A stretch of DNA of 64,000 nt, from assembly GCF_014495845.1 (NCBI RefSeq), contig NZ_CP061080.1, forward strand, positions 547,001 to 611,000, read 5' to 3'. Positions 35,042-42,256 of the stretch are shown one piece after another; the stretch's first letter is position 1; each line of letters starts with the position of its first letter. The notes under the pieces were generated by a model. That model saw nothing but the letters and a program-made list of their open reading frames with translations, was not told where the DNA came from and made no database searches. The translations under genes and the position numbers were made by a program. The stretch comes from Aquibium microcysteis. Lineage in GTDB: Bacteria > Pseudomonadota > Alphaproteobacteria > Rhizobiales > Rhizobiaceae.

Positions 35042-36871
35042 TCAGTGCGCGAGCATCTCGTGCACGATCGCCTCGGCATCGAGCGACGAGGGATAGTAGG
35101 TCGGCCAGTTCGTGACCTCCTCCAGGAGCGCGGCGCGGTCGTCGCCCCAGTAGAGGTGGTAGTGGTCGGCGGTGGCCGGCGCGATCCTGTGGTCGCTGAA
35201 CTGGATGAACTGCGGGGCGGCGGGGTCGCCCTCGACCTTCCGGAAGATGAAGCGGACGCCGCGATTGCCCTTCTTGTAGGTCAGGACCTCGCGGCCGTCA
35301 TAAGCATAGTGGCCCGCGAGCGGTGCGCCACCGCGGTAGAAGGTGACGACGTCGCCTTCGATCGTGATCCGCTCGACATCGGTCTTGTAGCCGATCTCAT
35401 AATAGGCCTTCCACTGGTCGGCCGTCTGGTCGCCACTTTCGGCCTTGTGCGCCCAGACCGGGTCGAGCGTGCCGTCCCGAAGGTAGGGGTAGACCGACTG
35501 CCAGTCGCCGGCATAGTCGGACAGGGGGCGATCCTCGATCTGGCTGTCCTCGAAGTAGCCCTTGTAGATCTGGCGGGCCGCCTCGTCGTGGGCATGGTCG
35601 TGGCCGTGCGCCTTGTCGCCGCCATGCGCATGGGCCTCGTCGTGTTCGTGCACCTTGCCGGTGCCGCCGACGGCGACGACGTTGAAGGGCTTGCCGTCGA
35701 CGGCGATCTCGCCGGTCTTTTCGAAGGTCTCCGCGCTGACCAGATGCAGCTTCGAGCCCAGCGGATCGGTGACGACGATGCTGTCGCCGGCGACCGCGAT
35801 GCGCGGGCGCGGATCGCTCCAGTGGCCGTCCATCGAATAGGGATCGGTGAGCGCGAGCGAGCCGGCGATCGCGCCGTCGAGGACGTCGACCTTGTGGAGC
35901 CGGCCGTCCTCGGTGAAGACGTAGGCGAAGCGCGCACGGATCGGGTCGACGGCGAAATGGACGCGGCGCGTCGGCAGCTGGACGAGCCTGAAGCCGTCGT
36001 CGCCTTCCGACGGATCGACCACGACGATACGGTCCGGGCCGTAATTGCCGATGAAGTACTGCAGGCCCTTGCCGCCGATCAGCGTCGAGGAACTCCCCTC
36101 AGGCAGCGCCGAGCCGTAGGGCAGGTGCTCGATCACCGGCACCCCGCCGTCCTGACGGATCAGGAGCAGGCCCGTCTCGCAGGCCAGCGCATAGAGGCTG
36201 CCCGACGAGGCCGAGCCGTGCAGGCCCGGGCAGGCGGCGTCCTCGCCGACCGTCTTGCCGGCGAAATCGACCACGCGGGCGCCGATCGGCCGCCTGGACG
36301 CGTCCTGCGGGTTCGGGATCGTGACGACGACGTGGTTCTGGTAGGGCACCGCGACGCCGTGATGCGGCGCCACGACGTTTGCCGTGCGCAGGTCGAGCGT
36401 CCCGTCCAGCACCGCCTTCTCGCTGAAGACGCGGACCGTGTCCTCGCCGTCGAACCATTGCGCCACAATGCCCTGGAACTCGACGAAATGGGCCGGCCGG
36501 GTGCCCTCGAGACGCACGGGCAGCAGTTCGGCGTCCTCGATGTCGATGTCGCCGTGGTCGCCATGGTCGTGGAAGGCGATGCCGCTGCGGATCGCGCCGA
36601 CTTCACCCGCGGCCCCCTGCACCGCGAAGACCGTCTCGCCGCTGGACGTCCGGTAGAGCGAGGCCGGTCCCTTGACGGTGAACGTGTCGCGTATGTCGCC
36701 GTCGAGCGCGTCGATCACCGTCACCACGGGCGCGGCGTGGTCGGACACGAACAGCCTCCAGGCGGTCACGTCGTCCTCGTCGGCGAGCGCCGCGCCGCCG
36801 CCGAGCGCGGCGGCCATGGCCAGCGCGGACGCCGCCGGAATCAATCGTTTCATCATCTTCTTCAACTCCAT
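35042..36871 (-). CDS. Periplasmic zinc chaperone: AztD-like domain fused to ZinT
   Basis: A 609-residue exported protein. After a signal peptide (about 1-31) comes an AztD-like beta-propeller (about 35-400), recognisable from the His-rich [20 protein letters not shown] (about 103-122) and [21 protein letters not shown] His/Asp linker ([20 protein letters not shown], about 404-431) leads into a full ZinT domain: [39 protein letters not shown] and [10 protein letters not shown], with the three His of the ZinT zinc site. AztD hands zinc to AztC; ZinT binds periplasmic zinc for ZnuA. The fusion joins two zinc chaperones. It lies between aztC and the GTPase gene on one transcript. Confidence 0.88.
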   Translation of the reverse strand: MELKKMMKRLIPAASALAMAAALGGGAALADEDDVTAWRLFVSDHAAPVVTVIDALDGDIRDTFTVKGPASLYRTSSGETVFAVQGAAGEVGAIRSGIAFHDHGDHGDIDIEDAELLPVRLEGTRPAHFVEFQGIVAQWFDGEDTVRVFSEKAVLDGTLDLRTANVVAPHHGVAVPYQNHVVVTIPNPQDASRRPIGARVVDFAGKTVGEDAACPGLHGSASSGSLYALACETGLLLIRQDGGVPVIEHLPYGSALPEGSSSTLIGGKGLQYFIGNYGPDRIVVVDPSEGDDGFRLVQLPTRRVHFAVDPIRARFAYVFTEDGRLHKVDVLDGAIAGSLALTDPYSMDGHWSDPRPRIAVAGDSIVVTDPLGSKLHLVSAETFEKTGEIAVDGKPFNVVAVGGTGKVHEHDEAHAHGGDKAHGHDHAHDEAARQIYKGYFEDSQIEDRPLSDYAGDWQSVYPYLRDGTLDPVWAHKAESGDQTADQWKAYYEIGYKTDVERITIEGDVVTFYRGGAPLAGHYAYDGREVLTYKKGNRGVRFIFRKVEGDPAAPQFIQFSDHRIAPATADHYHLYWGDDRAALLEEVTNWPTYYPSSLDAEAIVHEMLAH

Positions 36872-36916
36872 GAGGACAAAGGCTATTCGAACTTCGCGTC
36901 GGTGTGCCCCGCCGGT

Positions 36917-37849
36917 TCAGTCGGCGGCGAGGGTGCTGGCGAGGGTGCGGACGTTGTGGCGCATCATCCCGACATAGTCGGGGGCCGGTCCGCCGGCCGG
37001 CGACAGCGCGTCGGAATAGAGGGTGCCGCCGATCGAAAGCCCCGCCTCGTCGGCGATCCGCTCGACGAGGCGGGAATCGGCGATGTTCTCGGCGAAGACG
37101 GCGGCCGCGCGTTTCTCCCTGATGTCGCGGATCAGCGAGGCGACGTCGGCCGCGGACGCCTCCGATTCGGTCGACACGCCCTGCGGCGACAGGAAGGCGA
37201 CGCCGAAGTCGCGCTCGAAATAGCGGAAGGCGTTGTGGGCGACGACGGCCACGCGCCGGTCCTGCGGCAGGGCCTCGATCGCCTGCCGGATCTCGCGGTC
37301 GAGCGCGTCGAGTCGTTCGACATAGGCGGCGGCGTTGGACATGTAGTTCGCACAGCCGGCCGCGTCGGCGGCACAGAAGGCCCGCGCGACGTTGCCGACA
37401 TAGGTCCTGGCGTTGGCCACCGACTGCCAGGCATGCGGATCGTCCGGCGCGGCATGGAAGACGGCCTTGCCGCCGGAATAGTGATAATGCCCGCCGTTCG
37501 GATCGTGGAGGATGTCGGCGCCGTCGCTGAGCACGGCGACGGCTGCCGCCGTGCCGCTGGCCTCGACCAGACGCTGCATGAAGCCCTCGAACATCAGGCC
37601 GTTGACCAGCACGACGTCGGCGCGGGCGAGCGCCGTCGCATCGGCAGGCCTCGGCTCGTAGACATGGGCGTCGCTGTCGGGGCCGACCAGCGTCGTCACT
37701 GCGACGCGGTCGCCGCCGACCTCGCGGGCGAAGTCGCCGATGATGGAGAAGGACGCGACCACGTCCAGCCTTTCGCCGGCCTGCGCCGGAAGAGCAGTCG
37801 CGGCGATCGCGACGGCCAGAAGTCGGGCGGCATGATTCATGACCGTCAT
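36917..37849 (-). CDS. aztC: Zinc ABC transporter substrate-binding protein AztC
   Basis: A 310-residue cluster A-I (TroA-like) binding protein with a signal peptide (cleavage near PAQAG). Zinc ligands: His62 in DSDAHVYEP, His in DDPHAWQS, His in VVAHNAFRYF and a late Asp in TLYSDALS. A His-rich flexible loop (GGHYHYSGGKAVFH) precedes the second ligand, as in AztC. It captures periplasmic zinc for an ABC permease. No aztA/aztB ATPase or permease gene is in this operon or elsewhere in the window. First gene of the three-gene minus-strand operon; start ATG 37849 (ATG 37840 also possible). Confidence 0.9.
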   Translation of the reverse strand: MTVMNHAARLLAVAIAATALPAQAGERLDVVASFSIIGDFAREVGGDRVAVTTLVGPDSDAHVYEPRPADATALARADVVLVNGLMFEGFMQRLVEASGTAAAVAVLSDGADILHDPNGGHYHYSGGKAVFHAAPDDPHAWQSVANARTYVGNVARAFCAADAAGCANYMSNAAAYVERLDALDREIRQAIEALPQDRRVAVVAHNAFRYFERDFGVAFLSPQGVSTESEASAADVASLIRDIREKRAAAVFAENIADSRLVERIADEAGLSIGGTLYSDALSPAGGPAPDYVGMMRHNVRTLASTLAAD

Positions 37850-37885
37850 CGTCGGGGCCTCGTGCGGGTGGTCCTGACGGCCGAG

Positions 37886-37927
37886 TATGTTATGTTGTAA
37901 CGCCCGTCAAGAACGTTATAACATTAC
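37886..37927 (-). promoter_or_regulatory. Zinc operon promoter with two Zur-like boxes
   Basis: Two AT-rich dyads stand out in GC-rich sequence: AACGTTATAACATTAC (37912-37927, with the palindrome GTTATAAC) and TATGTTATGTTGTAAC (37886-37901, arms GTTA/TAAC). They resemble alphaproteobacterial Zur boxes (TGTTAT...ATAACA). On the minus strand a TTGACG (-35-like, 37905-37910) sits between them and the second box covers the spacer and -10 region, so bound Zur would block the promoter. aztC starts 37 nt downstream. The remaining sequence up to 38060 shows nothing else. Confidence 0.75.
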
Positions 37928-38060
37928 ACACAAGAAACCCGCTTCAAGCCGGCGTTGCGGGGGCCCGGACGGGGAGGCAGGGTGCGCCCTTGCTCGACGC
38001 CTGCCGCGGAGCCGCCGATGCGCGACATGGCCGGGGAGGAAGGCGACGCTGGCGTCGCCG

Positions 38061-39137
38061 CTACTCTCCTTCGGCGAGCACCTGCCGAAGCTGCGGGCCG
38101 GAAAGGTATGCGCGGGGCGGCCTGTAGGCGACGTCGTGAAGATCGTCGGGCATCGCGATGCGCCCGTCGGTCACCTCCGCGACGGCGTCGCGAAGGGTGC
38201 TCCGGAAGGAAAGCATCTTCGTCAGTGTCCGCTCGCGGATCAGGCCGTCCGGAAAGGCCCGGCCGGCCATTTCGGCAACCCCGTCCCGGACGGCCTCTCT
38301 GGTGTCGTCCACGGTCAGCCAGTAGGCTTCGTCGGCAAACTGATCGCGCCCGCCCAGGGAGTCCGTGGAGACCACCGGGAGACCGCACAGCAGGTACTCG
38401 ATGCTGGCATACATGGCGCCTTCGACCGCCGATAGGCAGAGCCCGACCCGCGAGCGGGTAAGGATCTCCATGACCCGTTGTCTGGAAATCGCGACGATCT
38501 CGCCGTCGCGCACCTCGTTGATGAACGCGTGGCGCGGCATCAGCGCCTTCAGCGACAAGAGGTAGCGGATCGCCTCCTCGGCGGTGACGTCGTTGTTGCG
38601 ATAGTAGATGAAGGCACACCGGTCGACGAGAGCCGCGAGTGCGTGGCGCTTCCACGGGATCATCGCGCCGTTGTAGACCGCCGTGAAGTCCTTCTCCTGA
38701 TGGCTGCCTTCCCGAAACACGAACTCGTCCACGAGCGCGTTGTGATTGAAGAAGACCGTCTTCAGCCCCGCGCGCGACATGAGGGCCACTTCTTCGGGCT
38801 CGTTGCACAGCACGAGAAAATCGTGTTCCGGTCTCCGATGGCGGTAGATGTCCACGATCGACGCGAGTCGGCGGACGATGTGCGGAGCGCGCGCGGACCA
38901 GGTGAGCTTGAGGAGGAACAGGACGCGGCGCCCTGCAAGGTATCGGCCCACCAGCTGGGCCGCGCCCAAAGGTGCCATCGGGTTGTGGGCAGTATAGACG
39001 AGCAGGTCGGATGATGACCGGACCGGGCAAGCCCAGATCATCCTCTGGCTGACGTCGTCGGGAGCGTCGGCGGCATAGGGATAGTCGCCGCGAACATGCT
39101 TCCGGAAGGCGTGCTTCAGAACATGATGGAATGCCAT
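38061..39137 (-). CDS. GT4-like glycosyltransferase
   Basis: A 358-residue GT-B type glycosyltransferase. The nucleotide-sugar half shows AVYNGAMIPWKRHALAALV, FIYYRNNDVTAEEAI, SRSRVGLCLSA-type sequence and the E-x7-E motif in VEGAMYASIEYLLCGLPVVST, typical of the GT4/GT1 clan. There is no signal peptide or membrane segment. Its sugar donor and acceptor are unknown. It diverges from the PqqD-HprK-like operon across a 160-nt, unusually AT-rich gap that carries no gene I can support, so the two probably share a promoter region and a pathway. Confidence 0.8.
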   Translation of the reverse strand: MAFHHVLKHAFRKHVRGDYPYAADAPDDVSQRMIWACPVRSSSDLLVYTAHNPMAPLGAAQLVGRYLAGRRVLFLLKLTWSARAPHIVRRLASIVDIYRHRRPEHDFLVLCNEPEEVALMSRAGLKTVFFNHNALVDEFVFREGSHQEKDFTAVYNGAMIPWKRHALAALVDRCAFIYYRNNDVTAEEAIRYLLSLKALMPRHAFINEVRDGEIVAISRQRVMEILTRSRVGLCLSAVEGAMYASIEYLLCGLPVVSTDSLGGRDQFADEAYWLTVDDTREAVRDGVAEMAGRAFPDGLIRERTLTKMLSFRSTLRDAVAEVTDGRIAMPDDLHDVAYRPPRAYLSGPQLRQVLAEGE

Positions 39138-39296
39138 TGCATTTCGTCCAGATGGTTTTTCTCAAGAATTGATGCGATCATCGAGCATGGCCTTAGCCGA
39201 AAACCGGTAGAGTTGCATCGATTGCTAAAGGGAATGTTTCGCGCTATCAGGTCGCCAGCACACGGCCGGACCGCGATCCTCTCCAGGTGAAAATCG

Positions 39297-39731
39297 ATGT
39301 CGCCCCTCCAGAACCTGCATGACCTGAGCGTTCCCTACGCGGTGGCCAATCAGGATATTGCCTTCGAATCCTTCGACGGCGACGTCGTGGTCGTCGATCT
39401 GGGCAACGGGAAGTACTACAGCTTCTCGGATGGCGGTAGCGCCGTCTGGGAGAGCCTGATGGCGGGGGTCGCGCCCGCGGAACTGGTCACCACATCGTCG
39501 TTCGGCGGCGAGATCCCGGCCTTTCTGGCCACGATCTGCGACTATGGTCTGCTGGTTCCCCGTCCCGAGGTGGCACCCGTTCCCCTCTCCGCTTCCCTCG
39601 CCGACCAGGTCTCGCGCGCGAAGGAGCCCCCGGACGTGTCGGTGTTCGACGACATGGCCGATCTCTTCGTGGCCGATCCGATCCACGACGTGGAAGAGCC
39701 CGAGGGCTGGCCCGCAGTCAAGCGCGCCTGA
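39297..39731 (+). CDS. PqqD-like (RRE-fold) protein with an acidic C-terminal tail
   Basis: A 144-residue protein. Residues 1-90 read as a PqqD/RiPP-recognition-element winged helix: YAVANQDIAFESFDGDVVVVDLGNGKYYSFSDGGSAVWESLMAG followed by a helical second part. PqqD folds bind leader peptides and hand them to modifying enzymes. The last about 50 residues leave the fold and end in an acidic tail, DDMADLFVADPIHDVEEPEG then WPAVKRA, resembling tails I remember in other PqqD-like proteins found next to HprK-like kinases. First gene of a tight operon; AGGTGA lies just ahead of the ATG. No separate precursor peptide gene is visible. Confidence 0.82.
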   Translation: MSPLQNLHDLSVPYAVANQDIAFESFDGDVVVVDLGNGKYYSFSDGGSAVWESLMAGVAPAELVTTSSFGGEIPAFLATICDYGLLVPRPEVAPVPLSASLADQVSRAKEPPDVSVFDDMADLFVADPIHDVEEPEGWPAVKRA

Positions 39732-39741
39732 TTCGTTCCCG

Positions 39742-40812
39742 ATGCTGTTGCAAGAGCGCCGGTTCGATCCTGTCACTCCCGCAACGATGGCGCAGTACGG
39801 GCGGAGCCTTCTGGAGTTCGCTTCTCGCGAGCAGGAGTGCGAACTGCAGCGGATCGACGTTTCGCTTCCGGGAATCGATCTGCGGATACGCATCCCGGAC
39901 AGCCCGCTCGCCGACGCGGCGCGGACGGCCTTCGCCGCCGGCGACGGGCTTCCGGGAGCATCCCGGCTGGAGGTCGAGGTCAGCGTGCTCCATACCGGGG
40001 CGCTGCAGGCGCCGGCTCCGTCGTCCTGGGGCAGGGAGCCGTACAAGCCGCACGAGATATCGAAGCTCCTCGGCGAGGCGGGCCTCCAGGGCAGCCTCTT
40101 CCACGATCTGCGGTTCTGGCAGTTCTACGATCTCGAGGCGCATCGCGGCGTCCAGCTCATGAAGGGGCCGGAGGCGTTTCCGCCGTGGGAACCCGGCGCT
40201 CCGCTTCGCGCGTTCCTGCATTGGGCGTATGCAGCGCAGGGCCGCCGCATGACGCATGCGGGCTGTCTCGGCCTGGACGGCCGCGGCGTCCTTCTGGCCG
40301 GAGCCGGCGGCGCCGGCAAGTCCGGGACCGTCCTGGCGGGCATTCTGAACGGGCTGAGCAGCGTCGGAGACGATTACGTGCTCGTCGACATGTCGCAGGA
40401 CGCCGTCTCTGCTCATCCCGTCTATTCGACCCTGAAGCAGGATGCGAAGGGCATGGAACGTCTGGGACTCGACCGTCTGCTCGGCCCGAGAAACCTGAAC
40501 TGGCAGGGCAAGGTGCAGTTCCGGGCCTCCGAGATCGGAGCCCTCGTGCCGGCGGACGGTCTCGAGGTCGCAGCCGTCCTCTTGCCGAGGACCGGTTCGC
40601 CGAGAACGACGATCCGTCCGGCGACCCGTGCGGAGGCACTGCTGGCACTCGCGCCGAGCGCGGTCTACCAGATGCCCGGCGAGCGCGAGAGCGGCTTTCG
40701 CTTCTTCAGCCGCCTGGTCGCGCGGCTGCCGGTCTTCCATCTGGACCTGGGACCCGACCCGAAGGAGGTGGCGGGGACGATCGGCGCCTTCATCGCGGGA
40801 GGGAGCGCATGA
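39742..40812 (+). CDS. HprK-related serine kinase-like protein
   Basis: From ATG 39742 the protein is 356 residues. The C-terminal half is the HPr-kinase-like ATPase: HAGCLGLDGRGVLLAGAGGAGKSG with the P-loop at about 188-196, GLSSVGDDYVLVDM (acidic catalytic region) and the late Arg-rich RPATRAEALLALAPSAVYQM. The N-terminal half is a family-specific domain. True HprK phosphorylates Ser46 of HPr; these relatives, linked to PqqD-like proteins, have unknown or peptide substrates (some lasso-peptide clusters carry such kinases). It follows the PqqD-like gene by 10 nt and overlaps the next gene by four bases (ATGA). Confidence 0.82.
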   Translation: MLLQERRFDPVTPATMAQYGRSLLEFASREQECELQRIDVSLPGIDLRIRIPDSPLADAARTAFAAGDGLPGASRLEVEVSVLHTGALQAPAPSSWGREPYKPHEISKLLGEAGLQGSLFHDLRFWQFYDLEAHRGVQLMKGPEAFPPWEPGAPLRAFLHWAYAAQGRRMTHAGCLGLDGRGVLLAGAGGAGKSGTVLAGILNGLSSVGDDYVLVDMSQDAVSAHPVYSTLKQDAKGMERLGLDRLLGPRNLNWQGKVQFRASEIGALVPADGLEVAAVLLPRTGSPRTTIRPATRAEALLALAPSAVYQMPGERESGFRFFSRLVARLPVFHLDLGPDPKEVAGTIGAFIAGGSA

Positions 40813-41558
40813 AGCTCGCCGTCCTCATGCCCGTCTACAACCGCGAGAAGCATGTGGGGCCGGCTATCCGTTCCCTTCTCAGGCAGCGCGGCGCTGCCGA
40901 TCTGGAGATCGTGGTCGTGGACGATGGGTCGACCGATCGCTCTCGTGACGTCGTGCTCGGCCTGGCTGCGCAAGCCCCGTGCATCCGGTTGATCGTTCAG
41001 GAGAACCAGGGTGTCACGCGGGCCCGCAACACCGCGTTGCGCAGCCTTTCGCCCGATACCGACTACGTCAGCTTCCTCGATTCCGACGACATGTCTCCGG
41101 CGGAGCGCTACGCTGCCGACATGCCGCTCCTGCAGGACCGCTCGGCCGAGTTCCTCTATGCGCGCGTCTGTCGTGTGGATCGGCTCGACGACGACACCCT
41201 CGGCCCGTCCGCGGAAGCGGTGCTGGAGACGTCGCGCGGAATCCAGCTGGGAGCCGGCATTTTCCGGATGGACTTCCTCCGGCGGGTCGGAGAATTCGAC
41301 GAAACGTTCAGCCAGGGCGAAGACACGGATTTCCTCTTCAGGGCCTTCGAGATGCGCCGCAAGGCGATCTTTCCCGATACGATCGGCGTCTACTACCGCC
41401 AGCATGCGGAGAGCCTCACGAACAGGACGGACGAGGTGAGGAAAGGCTTCCTTCGGGCGCTGGCGCGCTCGGCGCAGCGCCGGCGCCGGGATCCTTCCCT
41501 TGCCGACCTTCAGCCGATTTTCGGGACGACCCAGACATTGACGGCGGCGGGCATCTGA
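40809..41558 (+). CDS. GT2 family glycosyltransferase A
   Basis: A 249-residue GT-A enzyme from ATG 40809, which overlaps the kinase stop. N-terminal LAVLMPVYNREKHVGPAIRS, the nucleotide-binding IVVVDDGSTDRS, NQGVTRARNTALR and the DXD-type metal motif FLDSDDMSPAE define family 2. GIFRMDFLRRVGEFDETFSQGEDTDFLFRA is the acceptor-side catalytic region with the conserved E-D. There is no membrane segment, so it is a soluble transferase; sugar and acceptor are unknown. Confidence 0.9.
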   Translation: MKLAVLMPVYNREKHVGPAIRSLLRQRGAADLEIVVVDDGSTDRSRDVVLGLAAQAPCIRLIVQENQGVTRARNTALRSLSPDTDYVSFLDSDDMSPAERYAADMPLLQDRSAEFLYARVCRVDRLDDDTLGPSAEAVLETSRGIQLGAGIFRMDFLRRVGEFDETFSQGEDTDFLFRAFEMRRKAIFPDTIGVYYRQHAESLTNRTDEVRKGFLRALARSAQRRRRDPSLADLQPIFGTTQTLTAAGI

Positions 41559-41563
41559 TCGCG

Positions 41564-42253
41564 ATGGCACATCGACCTGCCGGATACTCCGTCGTGATCC
41601 CCGCCTGGAACGCGGCGGCGACGATTGCCGAAACGCTGCTGAGCGTGGCCGGCCAGACATATCCTGCGACGGAGATCATCCTCGTCGACGATGCTTCGAC
41701 GGATGGGACCGTGGAGGCTGCGACCGCTGCCGGGATACCTTTCAGGACGATCCGGCAGACGGTCCGGACGGGTCCCGGCGCCGCCACGACCGCCGGCTGG
41801 CGCAACGCCCGGTCGGAATGCGTCGCATTCCTCGACGCCGACGATCTCTGGGCTCCCGGAAAGATGGAACTCCAGTTGGCGCATCTGGCGGGGGCACCGG
41901 CTGCGGCGGGCGTGTTCGGCCATTGGCGAACCTTCCGGAGCACTCCGGAGGAAGGGCTGGGCCCGGCCGTCGCCGGCTGGACGAGAACCACGCTGACGAT
42001 TCGCCGGGACGTTCTCCACGGCGTGGGCGCGATGGTCGACCTGCCTGGACGGGTCGGCGACATGATCGACTGGATCCAGCGCGCGCGGGAACAGGCCCAT
42101 CTCCTCGAGATGATGTCCGATGTCGTCGCCTTCCGACGGATCCGGACCGGCAGCCTCTCCGACGTGGCTTCGAACACGGAGCGGAACCGCGGCTATCTGA
42201 CCGCTGCCCGGAATGCGATCCTTCGCCAGAAAGCGTCCAAGGCGGGATCCTAG
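41564..42253 (+). CDS. GT2 family glycosyltransferase B
   Basis: A 229-residue GT-A protein from ATG 41564, 5 nt after the preceding gene. YSVVIPAWNAAATIAETLLSV, IILVDDASTDGTVEAA and CVAFLDADDLWAPGK (DXD) mark family 2. The C-terminal half is shorter and lacks the W-GED catalytic segment seen in glycosyltransferase A; instead it has GRVGDMIDWIQRAREQAH. It could be a diverged transferase or a partner subunit. The frame extends upstream to 40979, but that part overlaps the previous gene. Confidence 0.85.
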   Translation: MAHRPAGYSVVIPAWNAAATIAETLLSVAGQTYPATEIILVDDASTDGTVEAATAAGIPFRTIRQTVRTGPGAATTAGWRNARSECVAFLDADDLWAPGKMELQLAHLAGAPAAAGVFGHWRTFRSTPEEGLGPAVAGWTRTTLTIRRDVLHGVGAMVDLPGRVGDMIDWIQRAREQAHLLEMMSDVVAFRRIRTGSLSDVASNTERNRGYLTAARNAILRQKASKAGS

Positions 42254-42256
42254 GGC

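Noticed and set aside
35045..37900. A 951-codon plus-strand open frame across the zinc operon.
   Set aside because: It is the complement of aztC and the AztD-ZinT gene, whose motifs and signal peptides are unmistakable; the shadow has no recognisable domain.
39096..39290. A 64-codon frame just ahead of the PqqD-like gene as a possible precursor peptide.
   Set aside because: It overlaps the start of the divergent glycosyltransferase gene, has no ribosome site and no leader/core layout; composition looks non-coding.
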